Part shown: one piece after another, positions 1-4,658 of the stretch
Layout: each line of letters opens with the position of its first letter
Numbering within the stretch: position 1 is the first letter of the stretch
Assembly (NCBI GenBank): GCA_025465145.1
Contig: JAODNS010000148.1
Coordinates: 1-6,005 of the forward strand
DNA from: Frankiales bacterium
GTDB taxonomy: Bacteria > Actinomycetota > Actinomycetes > Mycobacteriales > SCTD01
Length of the DNA: 6,005 bases
Direction of reading: 5' to 3'
Notes under the pieces: generated by a model
Told to the model about the DNA's origin: nothing
What the model saw: the letters and a program-made list of their open reading frames with translations, nothing else
Databases searched by the model: none
Program-made: the position numbers and the translations under genes

Positions 1-1042
1 CGCGCCGGCGGCGGATCGTCTCGCGGAGCGCGGCCGACGTGGGCAGCTTGTCGGCGGCCGCGGCGTCGACCACCTGGTCGACCCAGCCCTCGACCAGGGC
101 GAGCGCGGTCTCGAGCCGGGCCAGCGCCGCCTGCTGGGCGGCGGTCGGCTGCATCTCGAACAGCCCGTCGCCGAGGGCCCGCTGCAGGCTCTCCGGGTCC
201 GACGGGTCGAACGAGCCCACGGCCTCCTCGATGGCGGCCGGGTCGACCTCGATGCCGCGCGCGTAGGCGTCCACCGTGTCGAACAGGTGGGCCTTGAGCC
301 ACGGGACGTGCGCGAACAGCCGCTGGTGCGCGCACTCGCGCAGCGCGAGGTACAGCCGCACCTCGTCGTCGGGCACCTCGAGCCCCTCGGCGAAGGCTTC
401 GACGTTCTGCGGGACGAGCGCCGGCCGGCCGGCCTCCCCCAGCGGCAGGCCGATCTCGGTCGACGACAGCACCTCGCCGGCCAGCGCCCCGAGCGCCTGC
501 CCGACCTGCGCGCCGAAGACGAAGCCGCCGACCTGCTGCATCACGCCCTGGAGCGGACCGGCGCCGGCGAGCATGCCGCGCATCTCCTCCGGCAGCTCGG
601 CGAAGCCGCCCTGCAGCCCCTTCTCCATGGCGCCGCCCATCGCCGCGACGACGCGGCCGGCGACCGGGTCGACGAGCTGCCGCCACGCCGGCAGCGTCGC
701 GTCGATCCAGCCCGAGCGGGTCTGCGCGCGGCCCTCGGCACCCGTCCCGGGCAGGCTCGTGACCGGGTCCAGCCACAGGTCGGCGAGCCGGCAGGCGTCC
801 GCCACCTGCCGCGACTGCTCGGCATCGACGGGCTGCTCGCCCTCGTTGGCCGCACCTCCGGCGATGCTCGTGGCGAGGTCCCAGTTGACCGGGCCACCGC
901 TCCACGACATGAGCTGCGACAGCTGCGCGAACAGGTCGCCGCCGCCGGCGCCGAACATCTTCGCGAGCCCCAGCGGGTCGTTCGGGTCGTTCGGCTCGTC
1001 CGGCCGGTCCGGGGGGCCGAACCCGAACGGCGGTCGGGTCAC
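1..1042 (-). CDS. Zinc-dependent metalloprotease of the Zincin_2/DUF2342 family, C-terminus beyond window
   Basis: Read on the minus strand from GTG at 1042, the frame stays open for 347 codons to the window edge; family members are usually about 450-480 residues, so roughly the last quarter is missing. The N-terminus is Pro/Asp/Gly-rich (residues 1-35), followed by a mostly helical body. The family signature lies at residues 234-249: LRECAHQRLFAHVPWL, with E236, H239 and H245 as likely metal-site or catalytic positions; no strict HExxH is seen. A second conserved block, ETALALVEGWVD, is at residues 311-322. No signal peptide is present, so it is probably cytoplasmic. The family is annotated as a putative zincin hydrolase and its substrate is unknown. 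The GTG start has GGAG six nucleotides upstream. The GTG overlaps the TGA of a six-codon ORF, which may couple their translation. Family call is by recalled motif, not by search. Confidence 0.9.
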   Translation of the reverse strand, partial: MTRPPFGFGPPDRPDEPNDPNDPLGLAKMFGAGGGDLFAQLSQLMSWSGGPVNWDLATSIAGGAANEGEQPVDAEQSRQVADACRLADLWLDPVTSLPGTGAEGRAQTRSGWIDATLPAWRQLVDPVAGRVVAAMGGAMEKGLQGGFAELPEEMRGMLAGAGPLQGVMQQVGGFVFGAQVGQALGALAGEVLSSTEIGLPLGEAGRPALVPQNVEAFAEGLEVPDDEVRLYLALRECAHQRLFAHVPWLKAHLFDTVDAYARGIEVDPAAIEEAVGSFDPSDPESLQRALGDGLFEMQPTAAQQAALARLETALALVEGWVDQVVDAAAADKLPTSAALRETIRRRR

Positions 1043-1059
1043 GGCAGGCTCCGGCGCAT
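1039..1059 (-). CDS. Putative six-codon leaderless leader ORF (MRRSLP) before the metalloprotease
   Basis: On the minus strand an ATG at 1059 opens a frame of six sense codons (Met-Arg-Arg-Ser-Leu-Pro) ending in TGA at 1041-1039. A TAGCGT hexamer lies seven nucleotides before this ATG, so transcription could begin at the A of the ATG. Its stop overlaps the metalloprotease GTG as GTGA, and the metalloprotease Shine-Dalgarno GGAG lies inside it. The ORF may couple or regulate translation, but it is short enough to arise by chance. Seen: the arrangement. Inferred: that it is translated. Confidence 0.3.
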   Translation of the reverse strand: MRRSLP

Positions 1060-1066
1060 GAGGTCC

Positions 1067-1072
1067 ACGCTA
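1067..1072 (-). promoter_or_regulatory. -10 element TAGCGT for the metalloprotease transcript
   Basis: TAGCGT on the minus strand fits the actinobacterial TANNNT -10 consensus and ends seven nucleotides before the ATG at 1059. This predicts a transcript starting at or next to that ATG, about 17 nt upstream of the metalloprotease GTG. No convincing -35 box is seen. Confidence 0.45.
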
Positions 1073-1076
1073 ACCC
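1071..1076 (+). promoter_or_regulatory. Weak -10-like element TAACCC for the SDR gene
   Basis: TAACCC(T) lies ten nucleotides before the GTG at 1087. It lacks the final T of TANNNT at the right spacing, so the match is poor. It is the only candidate in the short gap, and no Shine-Dalgarno precedes the GTG. Its TA is shared with the divergent minus-strand -10. Confidence 0.2.
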
Positions 1077-1086
1077 TGGGCCGCCC

Positions 1087-2034
1087 GTGAGGCGCCGCGG
1101 GCGGATCGGCGTCACCGGCGCCACGACCGGCCTCGGCCGGCTGGTGCTGGACCGTCTCGACGCAGTGCCGGTGACCGCCGCAGAGCTGCGCGGCGTGGGC
1201 ACCGTCGTGCACCTCGCGACGACGTACGACAGCACGATCCCCACCGCCGAGCGGCGCGCGCTGAACGTCGACGGCACCCGGGAGCTGCTCGAGGCGGCGC
1301 GCATCGCGGGAGTCCGCCGGGTGGTGCTCACGACGTCGGCGGACGTGTACGGCGCGGTGCCGGGCCAGCCCGTGCCGCTGCCCGACGACGCGCCGCTGCG
1401 GGCGGAGCCGGACGACGGGCTGCTCGGCGACCACGTGGAGGTCGAGCGGCTGGCCGAGCACGCCGTCCGCACCGGGGTCGAGGTGGTGGTGCTGCGCCCG
1501 GCGGCACTGGTCGGAAAGGGGTACGAGGGGGCGCTGCTGCGCTCCCTCGCGGCGCCGCGGCTGCTCGCGGCGCGCGGGAGCGAGCCGCTGTGGCAGCTGT
1601 GCCACGTGGAGGACCTGGCGGCGGCGCTCGTCCTGGCGGCGGACGGGCGGGTGTCCGGAGCGGCGACCGCCGGCTGCGACGGGTGGATCCCGCAGGTGGA
1701 CGTGGAGCGGATCAGCGGCAAGCGCAGGGTGGAGCTGCCGGCCGGCGTCGCTCTCGCGACCGCGGAGCGGCTGCACCGGCTCGGCCTGTCCACCTCCTCG
1801 CCGCGTCACCTCGACCACCTGCTCGCGCCGGTCGTCGTCACCAGCGAGCGGCTGCGCGCGGCGGGCTGGAGCCCGACGTGGACGAACGAGGCCGCGCTGC
1901 GGGCGCACCTCGCAGAGTGCGCTGCGGAGGGGAGCAGTCGCGCCGGCGCCTACACGGCCGCCGGCGCCAGCGTGGCGCTGCTCGGCACCGCCGCGCTGGT
2001 CCGGCAGGCCCGCCGCCGCCGGCGTCGGCTCTAG
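1087..2034 (+). CDS. NAD(P)-binding SDR/epimerase-like protein lacking the YxxxK motif
   Basis: A 315-residue Rossmann-fold protein of the extended/atypical SDR type. The nucleotide-binding motif GVTGATTGLG is at residues 8-17. Other family landmarks are VVHLA (40-44), the Asn at 60 in ALNVDGT, the strand RVVLTTSADVYG (78-89), VVLRPAALVG (134-143) and the HVED block (173-176). Where active epimerases carry YxxxK, this protein reads GDHVEVE (114-120), so the catalytic Tyr/Lys pair appears absent; it may bind a dinucleotide without classical dehydrogenase chemistry. The C-terminus has a small-residue hydrophobic stretch (about 288-306) followed by RQARRRRRRL, resembling a tail anchor with a positive cytoplasmic flank. 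GTG at 1087 is chosen because the Rossmann strand starts five codons later and no other start fits. moaE begins one base after its stop. The substrate is not identifiable. Confidence 0.85.
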   Translation: MRRRGRIGVTGATTGLGRLVLDRLDAVPVTAAELRGVGTVVHLATTYDSTIPTAERRALNVDGTRELLEAARIAGVRRVVLTTSADVYGAVPGQPVPLPDDAPLRAEPDDGLLGDHVEVERLAEHAVRTGVEVVVLRPAALVGKGYEGALLRSLAAPRLLAARGSEPLWQLCHVEDLAAALVLAADGRVSGAATAGCDGWIPQVDVERISGKRRVELPAGVALATAERLHRLGLSTSSPRHLDHLLAPVVVTSERLRAAGWSPTWTNEAALRAHLAECAAEGSSRAGAYTAAGASVALLGTAALVRQARRRRRRL

Positions 2035-2037
2035 CGT
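2032..2037 (+). promoter_or_regulatory. -10 element TAGCGT inside the SDR stop / moaE start junction
   Basis: TAGCGT contains the SDR stop codon (TAG) and the first two bases of the upstream moaE GTG at 2036. It lies seven nucleotides before the second in-frame GTG at 2045. This spacing predicts a leaderless transcript starting at 2045. No clear -35 box is visible. Confidence 0.4.
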
Positions 2038-2464
2038 GTCCGGCGTGGTCATCCGCCTGCTCGCGCTGCGCGACACCCCCATCGACCCGGCGGAGGTGCT
2101 CGCCGCCGTCGAGGACGCGGGGGCGGGCGGCGTCGTCTCGTTCAGCGGGCTGGTGCGCGACACCGACGGCGGCCGCGGCGTGACCGCGCTGGAGTACGTC
2201 GCCCACCCCGACGCCGAGGCGGCGCTGCGGCGTGTGGCGGAGGCCGTCGCGGCGGACCTGCCGGTGTGCGCGCTGGCCGCGGTGCACCGCACCGGGCTGC
2301 TCGCGGTCGGCGACGTGGCGGTCGTCGTGGCCGCCGGGGCGCCGCACCGCGCGGAGGCGTTCGAGGCAGCCCGGCGGCTCATCGACGACCTGAAGGAGAC
2401 CGTGCCGGTGTGGAAGCGGCAGGTGTTCGACGACGGCGCGCAGGAGTGGGTCGGAACGCCCTAG
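2036..2464 (+). CDS. moaE: Molybdopterin synthase catalytic subunit MoaE
   Basis: MoaE forms molybdopterin synthase with MoaD and transfers sulfur from the MoaD thiocarboxylate to cyclic pyranopterin monophosphate, making molybdopterin in the cytoplasm. The 142-residue product matches the family along its length: GGVVSFSGLVRD (31-42, with R41), LEYVAHPDA (52-60), AVHRTGLLAVGD (82-93), APHRAEAFEAAR (102-113) and DDLKETVPVWKRQ (117-129). K120 and K127 correspond to the E. coli active-site Lys119 and Lys126, and H104/R105 to the conserved His-Arg pair, so the enzyme looks intact. Two starts are possible: GTG 2036, one base after the SDR stop, and GTG 2045, better placed behind the TAGCGT -10 element and giving a family-like VIRLLALRD N-terminus. 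The longer form is listed. No moaD or other cofactor gene is in the window. Confidence 0.96.
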   Translation: MSGVVIRLLALRDTPIDPAEVLAAVEDAGAGGVVSFSGLVRDTDGGRGVTALEYVAHPDAEAALRRVAEAVAADLPVCALAAVHRTGLLAVGDVAVVVAAGAPHRAEAFEAARRLIDDLKETVPVWKRQVFDDGAQEWVGTP

Positions 2465-2482
2465 ATCCGGCACCTGCGCGGT

Positions 2483-2488
2483 TACAGT
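2483..2488 (+). promoter_or_regulatory. -10 element TACAGT for a leaderless small membrane protein gene
   Basis: TACAGT fits TANNNT and ends six nucleotides before the GTG at 2495, the canonical distance from -10 to transcription start. The 30-bp gap after moaE has no Shine-Dalgarno before this GTG, so a leaderless mRNA is the simplest reading. Confidence 0.5.
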
Positions 2489-2494
2489 CGGCGC

Positions 2495-2686
2495 GTGCCC
2501 GCTTGGTTGGTCTGGCTGCTCCCGGTCCCGGTGGCGACGCTGGGCGCGATCGCCTGGACGAGCTGGACGAGCCGGTCGCGTGGGCCGGTCGAAGCGGTCG
2601 ACTCGGTGCAGGCGTACGAGCGGTTCCGGCGCGCGATGGACGCGCCGATCCCTCCGCCGCGCAGCGGCCGCTCGAAGATCCCCTAG
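2495..2686 (+). CDS. Small single-span membrane protein, function unknown
   Basis: A 63-residue protein with one hydrophobic helix at the very N-terminus (about residues 3-22, rich in Trp, Leu, Val and Pro). A Ser/Arg-rich boundary (TSRSRG, 25-30) follows, then a short polar tail with DSVQAYERFRRAM (36-48) and a Pro/Arg-rich end. The positive charges after the helix suggest N-out/C-in orientation, leaving the amphipathic YERFRRAM segment in the cytoplasm. It resembles small conserved actinobacterial proteins often found in this neighbourhood, from memory and without a known role. The start is GTG 2495, supported by the TACAGT hexamer six bases upstream. Its stop TAG shares the palindrome CTAG (2683-2686) with the stop of the converging exported-protein gene. 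Confidence 0.75.
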   Translation: MPAWLVWLLPVPVATLGAIAWTSWTSRSRGPVEAVDSVQAYERFRRAMDAPIPPPRSGRSKIP

Positions 2687-2859
2687 AGCCGCTTCTCCAC
2701 CGGCACCCAGACGCACAACGGCGCCGGGCCGGGGTTGTTGCGGTCGTGGGTCGCGACGAGGCACACCTTGGTGCCGCCGTCGTCCGCGAGCGCCGGCGCA
2801 GCGGTGCCGCCCATGACGGCGAGCAGGGTGAAGCCGAGCAGGATGCGGCGGCGGGTCAT
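2683..2859 (-). CDS. Small exported two-cysteine protein, second gene of the sigma operon
   Basis: A 58-residue protein beginning MTRRRILLGF, with a classical signal peptide: Arg-rich n-region (3-5), hydrophobic core (about 6-17) and a cleavage-like APALA before D26. The predicted mature part is only about 33 residues and holds exactly two cysteines, C33 and C49, suitable for one disulfide; the N-terminal export signal has no lipobox. Its ATG (2859) overlaps the TGA of the upstream sigma gene as ATGA, and a strong GGAGGA lies just ahead within the sigma gene, so the two are probably translated together. I recognise no family. Given the sigma factor's cysteine-bearing tail, it could be a partner or target of that system, but this is inference. 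Its terminal codons meet the converging 2495 gene. Confidence 0.78.
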   Translation of the reverse strand: MTRRRILLGFTLLAVMGGTAAPALADDGGTKVCLVATHDRNNPGPAPLCVWVPVEKRL

Positions 2860-4016
2860 CGGGTTCCTCCGGTGCTGGGGTCTTCCGAGCAGGTGGTGGC
2901 GGGCGTGCTGGGGACGGCCGAGCAGTCGACCTTCTCGGACTTGATGCCGATGTCGCGGATCCCCGTCGGGTTGTCCGGCAGCGTCGGCCCGACGTAGATC
3001 GTGCTCGTGCGGTCCGTCCCGTTGACGCAGCGCTCGTTGCCGGCGTAGCCGGTGCGGGCGGCGTCGCAGCCGAGCCGCACGCGGTCCTCGGCGAGCGTCC
3101 GCGTGCGTGGCGCGGCAGGCAGCGCGCGCGACGTGGTACCCGCCACGCGGGCGGGAGCGGCGACGGCAGCCGCCGGCCGGCCGGCGAGGTCGGCGACGAC
3201 CGGAACGACGACGGACTGCTGCAGCACCGACTGCTCGAGCGCGGGCTGCTGCAGCGCCGGCGCCGTGAGCGGCGAGTACAGCGCGCCCCCGACGAGCCCG
3301 AGTCCGAGGGCCCCGATGGCGGCCGGCGCGGCGGCCCTGGTGGCGACGCCGCGCAGGCGGTCCGCCCAGCGCAGGCCGACGACCCACGGCGCGAGGGCGC
3401 TGAGGCCGGCGACGGGGAGCGTGCCGCCGCGCGTGGCGTACTCCTTGCGCAGCGCCTTGCGCGCCCGGGTGAGCAGCGAGCGCACGGCCGGCTCGGTCAT
3501 CCCGAAGCGCAGGCCGATCTCGTCGTAGGCCATGCCCTCGACCTCGCGGGCCCACAGCACGGCGGCCTGCCGGGCCGGCATGGCGTCGAGGGCGTCGAGG
3601 GCGGTGCGGGCCTCGTCGCGGGCCACGACGACCTCGGCCGTGTCGCGCCCGACGCGGCGGCCCTCCGGCACCTCGGCGCAGTTGACGGAGCGGCCGCGCA
3701 CGCGCAGCCGGTCGATCACGAGGCGGCCGACGACCACCGTCGACCACGCGGCCAGGTCGTCCTCGGTCAGCAGCTCGTCGCGGTTCTTGTACGCGCGGAG
3801 CAAGGCCTCCTGGACCAGCTCCTCCGCCTCGTGCGCGTCACCCAGGCGGCGGGCGGCGTACCGCTGCAGGCGCGGCGTGATGCTGCGGACCGCGGCGTCG
3901 AAGTCGAGCGGGACGTCCGGGACGAGCCGCAGGTGCGCGGGCGCCGGGTCGTGCGCGGGCAGGCCGGCCGGGACGGGCGAGAACCCGAGCGGTGGCAGCT
4001 CCTGCATCGAGGACAT
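2856..4016 (-). CDS. ECF-type sigma-70 factor with membrane-anchored, cysteine-containing C-terminal extension
   Basis: The 386-residue product has sigma region 2 at about 38-110 (DAHEAEELVQEALLRAYKN at 60-78; region 2.4-like GRLVIDRLRVRGR at 97-109). Region 4 is at about 137-191 (LDAMPARQAAVLW, then the helix-turn-helix MAYDEIGLRFGMTEPAVRSL at 162-181). No region 3 domain is present, as in ECF factors. Unlike a typical 180-200 residue ECF sigma, it continues nearly 200 residues: a hydrophobic segment (200-217), a stronger transmembrane helix (about 228-248), three tandem pentapeptides (254-268), an Ala/Val/Pro linker to about 300, and a tail with C317, C330, C365 and C376. If only the second segment spans the membrane, the tail lies outside, where the cysteines could form disulfides. 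No anti-sigma gene adjoins it. ATG 4016 is chosen for its GAGGGA Shine-Dalgarno; ATG 4031 and 4007 are alternatives. It directs RNA polymerase to an unknown regulon. Confidence 0.88.
   Translation of the reverse strand: MSSMQELPPLGFSPVPAGLPAHDPAPAHLRLVPDVPLDFDAAVRSITPRLQRYAARRLGDAHEAEELVQEALLRAYKNRDELLTEDDLAAWSTVVVGRLVIDRLRVRGRSVNCAEVPEGRRVGRDTAEVVVARDEARTALDALDAMPARQAAVLWAREVEGMAYDEIGLRFGMTEPAVRSLLTRARKALRKEYATRGGTLPVAGLSALAPWVVGLRWADRLRGVATRAAAPAAIGALGLGLVGGALYSPLTAPALQQPALEQSVLQQSVVVPVVADLAGRPAAAVAAPARVAGTTSRALPAAPRTRTLAEDRVRLGCDAARTGYAGNERCVNGTDRTSTIYVGPTLPDNPTGIRDIGIKSEKVDCSAVPSTPATTCSEDPSTGGTR
2864..2870 (-). promoter_or_regulatory. Shine-Dalgarno GGAGGAA for the small exported protein
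   Basis: GGAGGAA lies four nucleotides before the ATG at 2859 (six from GGAGG), inside the last codons of the sigma gene. It fixes the start of the small gene and supports coupled translation across the ATGA junction. Confidence 0.7.
3213..3257 (-). repeat. Three tandem 15-bp repeats encoding [AV]L[QE]Q[PS] pentapeptides
   Basis: Three contiguous in-frame 15-bp units (3243-3257, 3228-3242, 3213-3227) share the core CTGCTGCAG or CTGCTCGAG on the plus strand. They encode ALQQP, ALEQS and VLQQS at sigma-protein residues 254-268, directly after the predicted transmembrane helix. The in-frame unit length suggests expansion of a linker or spacer. Copy number could vary between strains. Confidence 0.75.
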
Positions 4017-4019
4017 CTG

Positions 4020-4026
4020 TCCCTCT
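4020..4026 (-). promoter_or_regulatory. Shine-Dalgarno AGAGGGA setting the sigma factor start
   Basis: AGAGGGA on the minus strand ends three nucleotides before the ATG at 4016 (GAGGG ends four before it). It supports 4016 over the ATG at 4031, which has no purine-rich site upstream, and the ATG at 4007. Confidence 0.5.
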
Positions 4027-4046
4027 TCCATCGGGGGCTGGGACCC

Positions 4047-4073
4047 GACTACCAGCCTCAACGAGCAGGTTCG
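4047..4073 (-). promoter_or_regulatory. Candidate ECF-type promoter (CGAACC-N17-AGTC) upstream of the sigma gene
   Basis: On the minus strand CGAACC (4073-4068) resembles the GGAAC-type -35 recognised by many ECF sigma factors. It is followed after 17 nt by AGTC (4050-4047), resembling the CGTC/GTC -10. The predicted start near 4040 gives a leader of about 24 nt before the ATG at 4016, long enough to include the Shine-Dalgarno. Autoregulation is common among ECF sigma factors, but the match is short and the assignment tentative. The same gap shows no TANNNT element. Confidence 0.3.
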
Positions 4074-4196
4074 CCGATCCTCGCGCGCCTCCTGCAAGAA
4101 ATCTCGAGAAAGTGCGGAGAGCCGCGAACCGGACATCCGCTCAAGCCTGCCGGTGCGGGCTGCCGAAGACCACCGCGTCGCGTCATCGCCGTCTGT

Positions 4197-4202
4197 GAGG
4201 AG
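4197..4202 (+). promoter_or_regulatory. Shine-Dalgarno GAGGAG for the 4211 gene
   Basis: GAGGAG ends eight nucleotides before the GTG at 4211, a good spacing that fixes the start. No TANNNT element is visible on the plus strand between 4017 and 4210, so this gene appears to be leadered with an unassigned promoter. Confidence 0.65.
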
Positions 4203-4210
4203 CTTCCGCC

Positions 4211-4615
4211 GTGGAGCACGTCGTCTTCTTCCCCGCTCCTGATGGAGCCCCCGCATTCCGCCGCGTGCCCGACCTGGAGCAGGCCGTGCGCCTGGTCGAG
4301 CACCTGCGCAACGTCGAAGGCGTCAACGAGGTCAGCTGCCACGCGCTGACCGTGGTCCCGCTGGCCTTCCGCGCCTACTACCGCGTCGAGGTCCCGGCGG
4401 CGGCCGACCATGCAGCGGTCCCCGCGGTCGTCGAGGTGCCGGCTCAGCCGGTGGTCGAGGAGGTCCCGGCGGTCGAGCCGCAGGCCGCCGCCGAGCTGGC
4501 GCCCGCACCGGAGCCGGCGGTCGAGGACGCGCCGCAGCTGGCGCAGGAGCCAGTCCTCGCGGGCAGCAACGGGCACGCGCACGACGGGGCCAAGAGCCTC
4601 GGCTTCTTCGCCTGA
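4211..4615 (+). CDS. Conserved hypothetical protein with small N-terminal domain and Pro/Ala/Val/Glu-rich tail
   Basis: A 134-residue acidic protein. Residues 1-61 look like a compact alpha/beta domain: a first strand EHVVFFPA, an invariant-looking PAFRRVPDLEQAVRLVEHLRNVEGV (14-38) and a closing strand FRAYYRVEV (53-61). From 62 to about 116 it becomes a low-complexity linker with repeated EVPA units (60-63, 75-78, 84-87). It ends in GHAHDGAKSLGFFA (121-134), whose hydrophobic GFFA terminus could be a short docking motif. No signal peptide, membrane helix or catalytic motif is seen. Similar small proteins occur in other actinobacteria, by recollection, with no assigned function. The gene diverges from the sigma operon and lies 43 bp before the PDZ/Lon protease gene, which has its own -10 element. 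Confidence 0.82.
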   Translation: MEHVVFFPAPDGAPAFRRVPDLEQAVRLVEHLRNVEGVNEVSCHALTVVPLAFRAYYRVEVPAAADHAAVPAVVEVPAQPVVEEVPAVEPQAAAELAPAPEPAVEDAPQLAQEPVLAGSNGHAHDGAKSLGFFA

Positions 4616-4646
4616 CGCCAGCCGAGCCGTCGGCCCGGCCTTCGCC

Positions 4647-4652
4647 TAGCGT
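4647..4652 (+). promoter_or_regulatory. -10 element TAGCGT for the YlbL-like protease gene
   Basis: TAGCGT ends six nucleotides before the GTG at 4659. The intervening GAGGCC puts GAGG only two bases from the start, too close to act as a Shine-Dalgarno. A leaderless transcript starting at 4659 is therefore predicted. No clear -35 box is seen. Confidence 0.5.
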
Positions 4653-4658
4653 GAGGCC

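Noticed and set aside
276..1090. Long plus-strand open frames opposite the metalloprotease
   Set aside because: They are antisense shadows in high-GC DNA with Arg/Ser/Pro/Ala-rich, domain-free products; the minus-strand frame carries clear Zincin_2 motifs.
2656..2668. Hairpin GCCGC-GCA-GCGGC near the converging gene ends as a terminator
   Set aside because: A short stem inside coding sequence with no U-tract on either strand.
1039..2764. Long minus-strand open frames opposite the SDR and moaE genes
   Set aside because: Their products are low-complexity Arg/Ala/Pro sequences, while the plus strand encodes recognisable Rossmann and MoaE proteins.
2683..3747. A 354-codon minus-strand frame joining the exported protein to upstream sequence
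   Set aside because: Its first ~296 residues are an out-of-frame reading of the sigma gene; only the last 58 codons, with signal peptide and Shine-Dalgarno, look real.
4068..4151. A plus-strand ECF promoter from the second GCGAACC
   Set aside because: No GTC/CGTC-like -10 occurs 16-18 nt downstream.
4017..4256. N-terminal extension of the sigma factor to a start at 4256
   Set aside because: The added 80 residues resemble no sigma region, cross the candidate promoter and overlap the divergent 4211 gene; 4016 has a Shine-Dalgarno.
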